From positions 186,001 through 250,000 of the forward strand of contig CAWESO010000002.1 in NCBI GenBank assembly GCA_963811775.1: 64,000 bases of DNA, in the 5' to 3' direction. Origin of the DNA: Chersky-840 sp963811775. GTDB lineage: Bacteria > Actinomycetota > Acidimicrobiia > Acidimicrobiales > UBA8190. The number at the start of each line of letters is the position of its first letter. Position 1 is the stretch's first letter. The translations under genes were made by a program, and so were the position numbers. Positions 17,183-24,332 of the stretch are shown in pieces. Below the pieces are notes generated by a model. It had not been told where the DNA came from, searched no databases, and saw only the letters and a list, made by a program, of their open reading frames with translations.

Positions 17183-18955
17183 TCAGCTCACCAGCAGGGG
17201 CTCGGTCTCGGCGACCGCCTGCTCGGCCGGTTCGTCGGGCACGGCGGCGCCGGGCTCGGTGTAGTGGAACTTGCCTCCCCGCAGCAGCGAGGCCACGGCG
17301 CCCAACATGCACACGATGGCCGCGAAGTCGAAGGCCTTCTGCAATCCCTTCCCGAACGGGCCCGAGATGAGGTGGGGGAAGAACGATCGACCGGTGATGT
17401 AGGTGACCTGCGCCGTGGTCATGTGGTGCAGGGCGCTCGGCCCGAGCAGCGTGGCCATGGGGTTGTAGCCCAAGAACGCGGCGAAGAGCGAGCCGACGGG
17501 GGGAAGGTGCGAGACGCGCGTCGCCGTGGTGGTGGCGACACCCTGGGACACGAGCCCGTGGTAGAGGGCGGAAGGCAGCGTGGCGGACAGGCCCAGGATC
17601 ATGAGGGTGAAGAAGATGCCGATCGAGAGCACCTGGGCCGAGGAATTGAACGTGGCCGCCATCCCCGCGCCGGCGCCGCGCTGGGTGGCCGGGAGGCTGT
17701 TCATGATGCCGGTCTGGTTGGGTGCGATGAAGAGCCCCATGCCCACGGAGTTGAAGAAGATCAGCGTGGCGAAGACCGGGTAGCCGAAGTTGACGGGCAG
17801 GAGCTGCAGGAGGAAGAAGCTCAGGGCCACGAGCAGCAGGCCCCCGGTGGCGAAGGGCCGGGCCCCGTGCCGGTCGGCCAGATGGCCCGCCAGGGGCCCG
17901 GCCACGAGGAACCCGATGGTCAGCGGCACCATGTAGATGCCGGCCCACAGCGGGGTCGAGCTGAAGCTGTAGCCGTGCAGGGGCAGCCAGATCCCCTGCA
18001 GCCAGATGATCAGCATGAACATGAGCCCGCCCCGGCTCAGCGACGCCAACCCGCTCGCCCCGTTGCCGGCCGTGAAGGCGCGGATGCGGAACAGGGTCAG
18101 CCGGAACATGGGGTTAGCCACGCGTGTCTCGATGAGGCAGAACACGCCGAGCAGGGCGACTCCACCGATGATCTCTGCCATCACGGTCGGGCTCGTCCAT
18201 CCCATCGTGTGGTGGCCGTAGGGGAGCAGGCCGTAGGTGATCCCCACCAGGATCATGATCAGGCCCGCCGCGAAGGTCGCGTTGCCCCACCAGTCGATGC
18301 GTGCCGGCGTGCGCACGCTCCGGTCCTCGAGCTTGCGGTACGCCCACACCGTCCCGAAGATGCCGAAGGGCACCGAAACCAGGAACACCATGTGCCATTG
18401 GACCGGAGCCAGCAGGCCACCGAGCACCAGGCCGATGAAGGCGCCGCCGATGGCGGCGACGTTGTTGATGCCGAGCCCGAGGCCGCGCTGGTTGGCCGGG
18501 AAGGCGTCGGTGATGACGGCCGAGGAGTTGGCGAAGAGCATGGCCCCGCCCACCCCCTGGCCGATGCGCATGGCGATGAGCCAGATCGCCGCGCCCGGCC
18601 CGTGCAGCCACGTGATCGACAGCAGGATCGAGAAGACGGTGAAGACGGCGAACCCGAGGTTGTACATCTTCACCCGGCCGTACATGTCCCCCACCCGGCC
18701 GAGCGTCACCAGGAGGACCGCCAGGACCACCATGAAGCCCATGAGCATCCACAACATGTAGCCCGTGTTCGACGGCGTCAACGGGTTGAGGTGGATCCCC
18801 CGGAAGATGGCCGGGAGCGCGATCAGGACGATCGACTGGTTGATGAACACCATGAGCGTGCCGAGCGTGATGTTCGACAGGGCGATCCACTTGTAGCGAC
18901 CGGCGGCCGCCGACGCCGCCGCGGACGGGACCGGCGGCGGGGTCGGAGGCGGCAT
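17183..18955 (-). CDS. MFS efflux transporter (DHA2)
   Basis: A 590-residue transporter with a Pro/Ala-rich cytoplasmic start and about fourteen membrane segments. It has FINQSIVLIALPAIFRG in helix 1, GRVGDMYGRVKMYN in the first loop (motif A), and GQGVGGAMLFANSSAVI in helix 4. It is distinct from the other MFS pump in this region. It is probably translated from a leaderless mRNA, since the -10-like TAAGAT (minus strand, 18968-18963) is 8 bases from the ATG. The merR gene follows in the same operon. Confidence 0.92.
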   Translation of the reverse strand: MPPPTPPPVPSAAASAAAGRYKWIALSNITLGTLMVFINQSIVLIALPAIFRGIHLNPLTPSNTGYMLWMLMGFMVVLAVLLVTLGRVGDMYGRVKMYNLGFAVFTVFSILLSITWLHGPGAAIWLIAMRIGQGVGGAMLFANSSAVITDAFPANQRGLGLGINNVAAIGGAFIGLVLGGLLAPVQWHMVFLVSVPFGIFGTVWAYRKLEDRSVRTPARIDWWGNATFAAGLIMILVGITYGLLPYGHHTMGWTSPTVMAEIIGGVALLGVFCLIETRVANPMFRLTLFRIRAFTAGNGASGLASLSRGGLMFMLIIWLQGIWLPLHGYSFSSTPLWAGIYMVPLTIGFLVAGPLAGHLADRHGARPFATGGLLLVALSFFLLQLLPVNFGYPVFATLIFFNSVGMGLFIAPNQTGIMNSLPATQRGAGAGMAATFNSSAQVLSIGIFFTLMILGLSATLPSALYHGLVSQGVATTTATRVSHLPPVGSLFAAFLGYNPMATLLGPSALHHMTTAQVTYITGRSFFPHLISGPFGKGLQKAFDFAAIVCMLGAVASLLRGGKFHYTEPGAAVPDEPAEQAVAETEPLLVS

Positions 18956-18962
18956 GGCCGAT

Positions 18963-18982
18963 ATCTTAACGTTGACGTTAAG
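18963..18982 (-). promoter_or_regulatory. MerR-type operator and -10 element of the MFS-merR operon
   Basis: A dyad of CTTAACG and CGTTAAG around a 4-base centre (18965-18982) lies 10 bases before the MFS start. On the minus strand it directly precedes and overlaps TAAGAT, a good -10 box. A dyad between -35 and -10 is the normal site of MerR activators, and the merR gene is in this operon. The -35 position falls at 18988-18993, inside the target duplication of the neighbouring mobile element. Confidence 0.65.
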
Positions 18983-18995
18983 GTCTGTGCACCAC

Positions 18996-19023
18996 GGGGA
19001 TTAGCCGGATGACGCACCCAAGG
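18996..19023 (+). repeat. Left terminal inverted repeat
   Basis: 28 bp, identical in inverted orientation to 20645-20672. It begins GGGGATTAGCCGG and ends GCACCCAAGG. It abuts the left copy of the target duplication TGCACCAC (18988-18995). Confidence 0.93.
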
Positions 19024-19042
19024 CCGGAGTTTGGGTAGTGGG

Positions 19043-19282
19043 TCAGTTTGACCCAGGTGGCTGACTTCGAGCTTCCCGCCAGCGAACGAGGACCAGGATT
19101 CCCGACCCCACCACTGCCCACGTGAGAATTCGGAGAATGCCGACGTCCCAACTAGGCGCCTTGCCGTTCTTGTTCAAAGCCACAGCTATGGCGAACAGGA
19201 CAACCCAGAGTCCGGCCACGAGCAACCATGCGCGGGCTAGGAGTGCCAGTTGCTGCCGCGGCGTGCCCCGGTTGCCTCGCAT
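19043..19282 (-). CDS. Small two-helix membrane protein (passenger)
   Basis: A 79-residue basic protein with two predicted membrane helices (LLVAGLWVVLFAIAVAL and ILTWAVVGSGILVLV) and charged ends. Its codon use is less GC-rich than that of the flanking chromosome. A weak GAGG lies before the ATG. The stop codon sits inside a perfect palindrome GGGTCA-GTT-TGACCC (19040-19054). It is the last gene before the left end of the mobile element. I do not recognise a family. Confidence 0.55.
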   Translation of the reverse strand: MRGNRGTPRQQLALLARAWLLVAGLWVVLFAIAVALNKNGKAPSWDVGILRILTWAVVGSGILVLVRWREARSQPPGSN

Positions 19283-19328
19283 CGCCTCTAGTCAAGCAGG
19301 GCGGATTCAAACTGACTCATTACCGGAT

Positions 19329-19598
19329 TTAGCGCCCGACCAGGGTGCAGTAGGTCAACCGGCGCCCTGACGCCTGGCTCATCAGCTTGTCCATCCGTGC
19401 CGAATCGCTGATCTTGTATGTCGAGAAGGGGGCCTTCGTGGTGCGCTCGCCGCTTCGGGCCTTGAGGAAGTACGCCCGTCCGGTGTCGCCACAGTGAGGG
19501 CACACCGGCCCCTCTGGCCACAGCATTTCCTCGACCGCTTCCCAGGCAGACGCCTCGTCAGAGAACTGCCGAGCGATGGAGCAGAGGTTCAATTCCAT
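19329..19598 (-). pseudogene. Truncated IS1595-family transposase, N-terminal part
   Basis: 89 residues match the start of IS1595/ISXO2-type transposases: a short helical region (SIARQFSDEASAWEAVEEM) followed by WPEGPVCPHCGDTGRAYFL, the first half of the zinc ribbon. The second cysteine pair should follow GRRL, but the frame turns into TYCTLVGR and stops. The whole catalytic DDE-type domain (about 200 residues) is missing from the element. It is therefore inactive, but it identifies the family of the surrounding mobile element. Confidence 0.8.
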
Positions 19599-19648
19599 GT
19601 CCGCATTGTGGCAACCGGTTGTAATACCGAAACCGGGTCTGACCAGGG

Positions 19649-19670
19649 AAAAAGGGCTACACGAGTGTAG
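19649..19670 (-). terminator. Rho-independent terminator of the passenger genes
   Basis: Read on the minus strand, CTACAC-TC-GTGTAG forms a perfect 6-bp stem and is followed by CCC and five T. It lies just after the stop of the passenger gene at 19685 and before the transposase remnant, so it would end the upstream small-gene transcript. Confidence 0.55.
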
Positions 19671-19684
19671 TTTGGGTAGCAGCC

Positions 19685-19966
19685 TCAGGGATCGTTCGAC
19701 AACGGAAACCCGCGACCTATGCGGTCAAGGTCTATCTGCCCAGTGAGCAGATCGACGGTGTAAGTGACGCCTACTCCGCCAGAATCCTCGATCCGGGCGC
19801 CTCGGTGGTCGTACCGGTAATCGCTTGGGTACCCAATGGGGGCGCTTGGAGGCTGGGTGGGACTGTCAAGCAAACCGTCGATCCATGATCCGACTAATCG
19901 TCGTAGGTCCGGTGACGGGTGCTCCTCGCCGTTGATCCAGTTGTCGAACGGTGCAAGGTCGCCCAA
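19685..19966 (-). CDS. Unknown passenger protein, start uncertain
   Basis: From a TTG at 19966 the frame gives 93 residues ending GRGFPLSNDP. Upstream the same frame stays open to a stop at 20096-20098. The sequence from about 20011 (IHFWGWSGTGYPEWFLGDL) looks protein-like, rich in Trp and Gly, but no ATG, GTG or TTG precedes it. The gene may therefore use a rare start, or be a 5'-truncated remnant whose beginning was lost. The C-terminal half (VTYTVDLLTGQIDLDRIG) is predicted to be beta-rich. I recognise no family. Confidence 0.5.
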   Translation of the reverse strand: MGDLAPFDNWINGEEHPSPDLRRLVGSWIDGLLDSPTQPPSAPIGYPSDYRYDHRGARIEDSGGVGVTYTVDLLTGQIDLDRIGRGFPLSNDP

Positions 19967-20010
19967 AAACCATTCTGGATACCCTGTTCCCGACCAACCC
20001 CAGAAGTGAA

Positions 20011-20196
20011 TCAGTCGGCCAGGTACTTCCGGCGGAATTCCTCGTGGGTCATCGACGGGCCTGGGGTGCGTTTGCGACGCAGGATCTTCTGCATCTCAGG
20101 GTTTTTTTCGACTGCGCGGGCGTACGCATGGGATTCCTGAAGGGCCTTCTTCCGCTGTTTCTGTTCCGCCGTCAGATGTTCAGCCGTCTTCGCCAT
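20011..20196 (-). CDS. Small charged helical protein (passenger)
   Basis: 61 residues, very rich in Lys, Glu and Arg, predicted almost entirely helical (MAKTAEHLTAEQKQRKKALQ, then HEEFRRKYLAD). Its ATG overlaps the end of the preceding small gene by 17 bases, so the two are probably translated together. Size, charge and overlap resemble small regulator or toxin-antitoxin pairs, but there is no recognisable motif. The function is unknown. Confidence 0.5.
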   Translation of the reverse strand: MAKTAEHLTAEQKQRKKALQESHAYARAVEKNPEMQKILRRKRTPGPSMTHEEFRRKYLAD

Positions 20197-20374
20197 CGCC
20201 GCCCTCCTCTCGGTCTTTTGTTTCGACGTCGGGGCCCGGCTTGACCGCGAACAGTCCCCGAACGGCCTCTGTGTACGTCAGAGGCTTCAGGGACACGCGT
20301 TCGGTGTCGGGACGCGATTCAGCCGTGGCCTTCTTGCGACGATGCGTCACAGGCGTGTCGGGGCGCCTGGTCAC
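20180..20374 (-). CDS. Small unknown protein, first gene of passenger operon
   Basis: The start is placed at GTG 20374 because GAGGAG lies 7 bases upstream; an ATG further up at 20440 has no ribosome site. The 64-residue product has a basic N-terminus and the segment RVSLKPLTYTEAVRGLFAV, which resembles a short amphipathic helix seen in small actinobacterial proteins next to another tiny gene. It ends in a run of acidic residues. It overlaps the next gene, suggesting a coupled pair. Confidence 0.55.
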   Translation of the reverse strand: MTRRPDTPVTHRRKKATAESRPDTERVSLKPLTYTEAVRGLFAVKPGPDVETKDREEGGDGEDG

Positions 20375-20644
20375 GATTGAACTCCTCGGGCTGCACTTGA
20401 GCGGTGAGTGCGAACAACTGTCGCGATAGAGTCTACGCAATTGGGCTGGACCAGGGATTTTCGAGAAAAGCCCAGGTCAGAATGGGTGTAACTAGACTCC
20501 CAGAGGCGTCCGACCGCCGGGACAGTGCGCCCGGACGCCTGTATGGCTGTCCGGGACGGATGGACTCGACGCCCCAGGTCCTATCCGTGGGGGATAGCCG
20601 GATATGCGACCCGGATGGGCCAGGCGTCTGAGCCGGGCTTTCTC
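20375..20644. other. Non-coding right part of mobile element with imperfect palindrome
   Basis: 270 bases upstream of the passenger genes without a convincing gene. A degenerate copy of the terminal repeat (20589-20612, GGGGGATAGCCGG to GCGACCC) lies in the orientation of the left end, facing the true right end. Together they could fold into an imperfect hairpin of about 80 bases. The promoter of the small operon should also lie here, but I see no clear -35/-10 pair. Confidence 0.5.
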
Positions 20645-20672
20645 CCTTGGGTGCGTCATCCGGCTAATCCCC
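20645..20672 (-). repeat. Right terminal inverted repeat
   Basis: 28 bp, exact inverse of 18996-19023, followed at 20673-20680 by the right copy of the target duplication TGCACCAC. The next gene, a secreted cellulase-like enzyme, starts 98 bases further on. Confidence 0.93.
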
Positions 20673-20777
20673 TGCACCACGAGCCCGGCTCGGACGCCGG
20701 TTTCCGGTCCCCGGCGACCCCGCTCGACGGGCCCCGACACTGTTGACCGGGCCTCGACCCTCATCTAGACAGGCCAG

Positions 20778-22271
20778 ATGAAGGCCCAGGACCAGGGACC
20801 GGCCACCGGGTGGGCCCGGCGGCTCGGGGTCGTGCTGGTGGCGGCCTCGTCGGCCCTGGTCCTCGGCGTCATCCCGGCGCACGCCGCCACACCCCTGTCG
20901 ATCGCGGTCTTCGGCAACCATTTCGTCAACGGCGCCGGGGCCACCGTGCGCGTGCTCGGTGTGGACGTCCCGAGCACCGAGTACGCCTGCGACCAGGGGT
21001 GGGGCTACTCGTCCCAGCCCCTGACCCTCGCCACCGCGCAGGCCATCGCCTCGTGGCATGCCAATGCCGTCCGGGTCCCCCTCAACGAGGACTGCTGGCT
21101 GGGCCTCAACGGCGAGCCGCCTGCAGAAGGGCTCTCGGCCACCGGGTACCAACAGGCCATCGAGACCTGGGTCGCGGATCTCAACGCCGCGGGCCTCTAC
21201 GCCATCCTCGATCTGCACTGGAGCGCGCCGGGCACGAACAACGCCGACGGGCAGCGCCCCATGCCCGACGATCACTCCGTGGCGTTCTGGACGTCGGTGG
21301 CCACCGCCTTCGCCGGCAATCGTGCCGTGGTGTTCGACGCCTTCAACGAGCCGTACTCGCCGGTGGCCAACGGGAACTCGAGCCTCGCCGTGAGCTGGTC
21401 GTGCTGGCTCGACGGCGGGTGCTCCGTGCCCGTGGCCAACCAGGACGGCCCCATCGACGACGCAGACACCTATACGGCCGTGGGCATGCAGGCCATCGTC
21501 AACGCCATCCGGGCCACGGGGTCGACACAGCCGATCCTGCTCGGCGGCCTCAGCTACGCCAACGACCTCTCGGGGTGGCTCGCCCACGAGCCGGTCGACC
21601 CCGACCACCAGTTGGCGGCGTCGTTCCACAACTACTACGGCGAATCCTGCGACACCACGTCGTGCTGGCAGAGCACGATCGCGTCGGTGGCCGCGCACGT
21701 GCCCGTCGTGACCGGCGAGTTCGACCAGGGCTACGACTGTGCCGGCTCTCCCACGTCGCCGGCCGCCCTGAGCACGTTCGACACCACCTTCATGAACTGG
21801 GCCGACGCCGACGGGGTCAGCTACCTGGCCTGGGGCTGGTGGGTCCTCGGCACCACCTCGACGCGCTGCACGGCGCTCGCCGACCCCGGCGACAACTACG
21901 ACCTGATCTCGAACTACGCCGGCGCCGCCGCCTCCGCCGACGGCACGAACCTCCACACGCATCTCGCCGCCCTCTTCGCCTCTCCGGCGCTGCAGGTCAC
22001 CACGGCGTCGCTCCCGGCCGGCACGGTGAAGCGCACGTACTCGGCCACCTTCAGGGCGAACGGGGGCAACCCCCCGTACAAATGGTCGGTGGCGTCGGGC
22101 CACCTGCCCACCGGGCTGCACCTGAAGTCGGCAGGGGTGATCACCGGCAAGCCCAGGGTCTCGGGCACCTACACGTTCATCGTCAAAGTGCTCGACCACA
22201 AGACGCGCACCAAGCCGCACACGCGGCGGACCACGTCCCGGTCGTTGTCGATCACCGTCGGCGGGGGGTGA
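20778..22271 (+). CDS. Secreted GH5 cellulase-like glycosidase with Ig-like tail
   Basis: A 497-residue extracellular enzyme. Residues 1-37 form a signal peptide ending near AHAA. The GH5 (beta/alpha)8 barrel follows: VRVPLNEDCW, a proton-donor Glu in FDAFNEPY near 190, and a nucleophile Glu in VTGEFDQGYD near 313. The last 95 residues form an Ig-like domain (NPPYKW, AGVITGKPRVSGTYTF) like the one on the secreted repeat protein at 3551-4831. It probably cleaves beta-1,4-glucan or mannan outside the cell. The mobile element lies immediately upstream and may have altered its promoter. Confidence 0.9.
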   Translation: MKAQDQGPATGWARRLGVVLVAASSALVLGVIPAHAATPLSIAVFGNHFVNGAGATVRVLGVDVPSTEYACDQGWGYSSQPLTLATAQAIASWHANAVRVPLNEDCWLGLNGEPPAEGLSATGYQQAIETWVADLNAAGLYAILDLHWSAPGTNNADGQRPMPDDHSVAFWTSVATAFAGNRAVVFDAFNEPYSPVANGNSSLAVSWSCWLDGGCSVPVANQDGPIDDADTYTAVGMQAIVNAIRATGSTQPILLGGLSYANDLSGWLAHEPVDPDHQLAASFHNYYGESCDTTSCWQSTIASVAAHVPVVTGEFDQGYDCAGSPTSPAALSTFDTTFMNWADADGVSYLAWGWWVLGTTSTRCTALADPGDNYDLISNYAGAAASADGTNLHTHLAALFASPALQVTTASLPAGTVKRTYSATFRANGGNPPYKWSVASGHLPTGLHLKSAGVITGKPRVSGTYTFIVKVLDHKTRTKPHTRRTTSRSLSITVGGG

Positions 22272-22313
22272 CGAACCACCGGCACGTCGAGTCCCGGCGT
22301 TCGGGAAGGTGAC

Positions 22314-23486
22314 TCAGTGGGCGCCGGCCGCCACGGCCTGGCCCCAGGTGTAGACGTAGTACGCCGGGCTGCGGTTGACCACGGCGAAGAGCTCGGCGTC
22401 GCTCATCCAGGGCTGGGCCGCCGCCGGTGACGCCTCGCCGGCCCCCATGACGAGGATGCCGCCCGACGCCGCCAGCTGGGCCGCGCTGAACCCGAGGATG
22501 TTGTCGCGGTGGCCCCAGCACCCACTCGAGCCGGCGACGCACGACAGGTTCCCCGATCCGGGCCCGTCGTCGTACATCCAGTTGTAGTTCGACCCGAGCG
22601 CGCCGGCGTTCTCACTCCAATTCGACGCCCAGCGCACGATGCCCACCCCGGGGGGGACGACCGTCGGGGTGGGATCGGTGTCGGCCTGCGCCGCGGCCTG
22701 GGCGTCCTGGTCGAGCTCGGCCACGAGCCCCACCGCGGGCGGGAGCCCACGGTCGACGCGCTCGGTGTCGGCCAGGACGAACAGCTGCTCGGCCGGGGAG
22801 AGCCCCGAGTAGGTGCTCGGCAGCGCCATCGGCCCGAGCCCCTCCCGGGCCCGCGCCCCGTCGGTGGCCTGCAGGGTGGCGGCGATGCACGGCGCCGACA
22901 ACGCCCCGCCGGCCAGGCAGGTGGACTCGAACATCGGGGCGGCGGCGATGCTCACCGGCGGGTTGGCCGGAGGGAGGATGCCGCGGGTCGGGCTGGGCGC
23001 GACGGGGTGGACGACCGGCGCGGGATGGACCACGGGCGCGCGGTGGACCACCGGAGCAGGGTGCACCACCGGAGCGGGAGGAGCGACGACCTTCCGAGGA
23101 GCAGGCGGGGTCGTGGGAGGAGGGGCCGCCGCCACCGCCGCGATGGCGGGCGCGGGGACCGTTGTCGTCGGAGGAGGCGGGGCCGGACGAAGGGGCGGGG
23201 TGGTGGTCGTCGTGGTCGTGGTGGTGGCCTTGTCCGCCTCGAGCATCTTTCGCATGGCGACCAACGGCGACTCGCGGCGCGACGGGCGCGGCGGGTGGGG
23301 ATGGTTGGGGCCGTGGCGGTTGGCGGCGGCCGCCACCGTGCTCGGTCCGGCCGTGGCGGCCAGCACCGCCGCGCCCGGCAACGACACCATGAGCCCGAGA
23401 CGGGCGATGGTGCGGCTCGCCGGCCGGCGCGCCTCGCGCCGTCGGGCGGCGCGGTTGGGGTAGGTGGGGACGGGTTGGCGGTTCAT
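22314..23486 (-). CDS. Secreted CAP-domain (SCP/PR1) protein with low-complexity linker
   Basis: A 390-residue protein. A basic N-terminus with a hydrophobic stretch (LGLMVSLPGAAVLAATAG) acts as signal or anchor. Next come a run of nine Thr, a Pro-rich spacer and about five repeats of APVVHP/APVVHR. The C-terminal 210 residues resemble the CAP fold: helix 1 AREGLGPMALP, a WSENAGAL motif, and GHRDNILGF, the CAP signature. Four cysteines could form disulfides. CAP proteins are secreted and often bind lipids; the role here is not known. The linker suggests the domain is held away from the cell surface. Confidence 0.8.
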   Translation of the reverse strand: MNRQPVPTYPNRAARRREARRPASRTIARLGLMVSLPGAAVLAATAGPSTVAAAANRHGPNHPHPPRPSRRESPLVAMRKMLEADKATTTTTTTTTPPLRPAPPPPTTTVPAPAIAAVAAAPPPTTPPAPRKVVAPPAPVVHPAPVVHRAPVVHPAPVVHPVAPSPTRGILPPANPPVSIAAAPMFESTCLAGGALSAPCIAATLQATDGARAREGLGPMALPSTYSGLSPAEQLFVLADTERVDRGLPPAVGLVAELDQDAQAAAQADTDPTPTVVPPGVGIVRWASNWSENAGALGSNYNWMYDDGPGSGNLSCVAGSSGCWGHRDNILGFSAAQLAASGGILVMGAGEASPAAAQPWMSDAELFAVVNRSPAYYVYTWGQAVAAGAH

Positions 23487-23809
23487 GGTCGGTTCGGGGC
23501 TGCGCGCATGTCGGTGCGTTCAGTGGCCCTCCGACGACGACACCGCGGCGCGCGAACGATGATGCTGTCCGTCTCCTCCGCTTGCTCCGCCGCCCGGCAG
23601 GGCATCCGTGGCCGACCGTAGTGAACGAGGAGGAGGCGTGCCAATCGTTGTTCCCGAACCCGGAGTCCACAAACCTCCCGTATGATTTGCCACGACAAAG
23701 AGCAGCGGCCTCACCCGGGGATACGACGCCATGTGGTGTGACGAGCACATTTCTCGGCCGGTCACGGGACGGAGGGCACGGTCGGCCTGCGGCGGAGAGT
23801 GAGGCGCCG
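23487..23809. other. Divergent intergenic region
   Basis: 323 bases between the divergent CAP and Nudix genes. A TATGAT at 23681-23686 is a plausible -10 box for the Nudix gene, without a good -35. An open frame extends upstream of the Nudix start to 23582 but is not protein-like. Nothing else is evident. Confidence 0.4.
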
Positions 23810-24295
23810 GTGCCCAGGGTGAGCGCCGGCCTGGTCCTGTACCGGCAGGGCGGGGATAGAGGGGTCGAGGTGCTGCTCGTGCATCCCGGTGGCCCGCTGT
23901 GGGCACCCAAGGACGACGGCGCGTGGTCGATTCCCAAGGGCGAGTACGGCGAGGGAGACGACCCGGCCCTCCGGGCCGAAGAGGAGTTCGCCGAGGAGTT
24001 GGGCCGCGGCGCGCCGCCCGGGCCGCGCCGCGATCTCGGCGAGGTCCGCCAGGCCGGGGGAAAGCGGGTGCGGGCCTGGGCCGTGCACGGTGACCTCGAC
24101 ACCGACACCGCCACCAGCAACCTGTTCGACATGGAATGGCCGCCGCGCTCCGGCGCCCGGCAAAGCTTCCCCGAGGTCGACAAGGCACAGTGGTTCACCC
24201 TCGACGAGGCCCGCCGGAAGATCCTGGCCGGACAACTCCCCCTGCTCGAGCGCCTCGAAGCACTACTGGGCCCCGACGGCCCGGGGGGCGCCTGA
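23810..24295 (+). CDS. Nudix hydrolase
   Basis: A 161-residue Nudix protein. I chose GTG 23810 (MPRVSAGLVLYRQ) because the fold begins there. The Nudix box is WSIPKGEYGEGDDPALRAEE followed by EFAEELG: the terminal glutamates that bind Mg are kept, while the first Glu is Asp and the usual Arg before the glutamates is Glu, so the box is slightly degenerate. The C-terminus (VDKAQWFTLDEARRKI) is typical. It would cleave a nucleoside diphosphate linked to another group; the substrate is unknown. Confidence 0.85.
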   Translation: MPRVSAGLVLYRQGGDRGVEVLLVHPGGPLWAPKDDGAWSIPKGEYGEGDDPALRAEEEFAEELGRGAPPGPRRDLGEVRQAGGKRVRAWAVHGDLDTDTATSNLFDMEWPPRSGARQSFPEVDKAQWFTLDEARRKILAGQLPLLERLEALLGPDGPGGA

Positions 24296-24332
24296 GCGCC
24301 GCTCGACCCGGCACGACGGGCGCGCCGGCGCG

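Larger units (their letters stand above)
18996..20672. mobile_element. Non-autonomous IS1595-like element with passenger genes
   Basis: A 1677-bp insertion bounded by perfect 28-bp terminal inverted repeats (18996-19023 and 20645-20672; outer end GGGGATTAGCC, inner end CACCCAAGG). It is flanked by an 8-bp direct repeat TGCACCAC at 18988-18995 and 20673-20680. An 8-bp duplication is characteristic of the IS1595 family, and inside lies the start of an IS1595-type transposase cut after about 80 residues. All internal genes run on the minus strand and the GC content is visibly lower than in the flanks. With no complete transposase the element would need one supplied in trans. Confidence 0.88.

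Noticed and set aside
16376..19012. Long plus-strand open frame across the merR and MFS genes
   Set aside because: Antisense shadow of conserved minus-strand genes; composition is low complexity and no motif is present.
19040..19054. Terminator hairpin GGGTCA-GTT-TGACCC after the small membrane gene
   Set aside because: The palindrome includes the stop codon and lacks a T tract on the minus strand; it may be another feature of the element end.
18996..20672. Prophage or integrative plasmid fragment
   Set aside because: There is no integrase, tRNA attachment site or phage structural gene; the ends and 8-bp duplication point to transposition.
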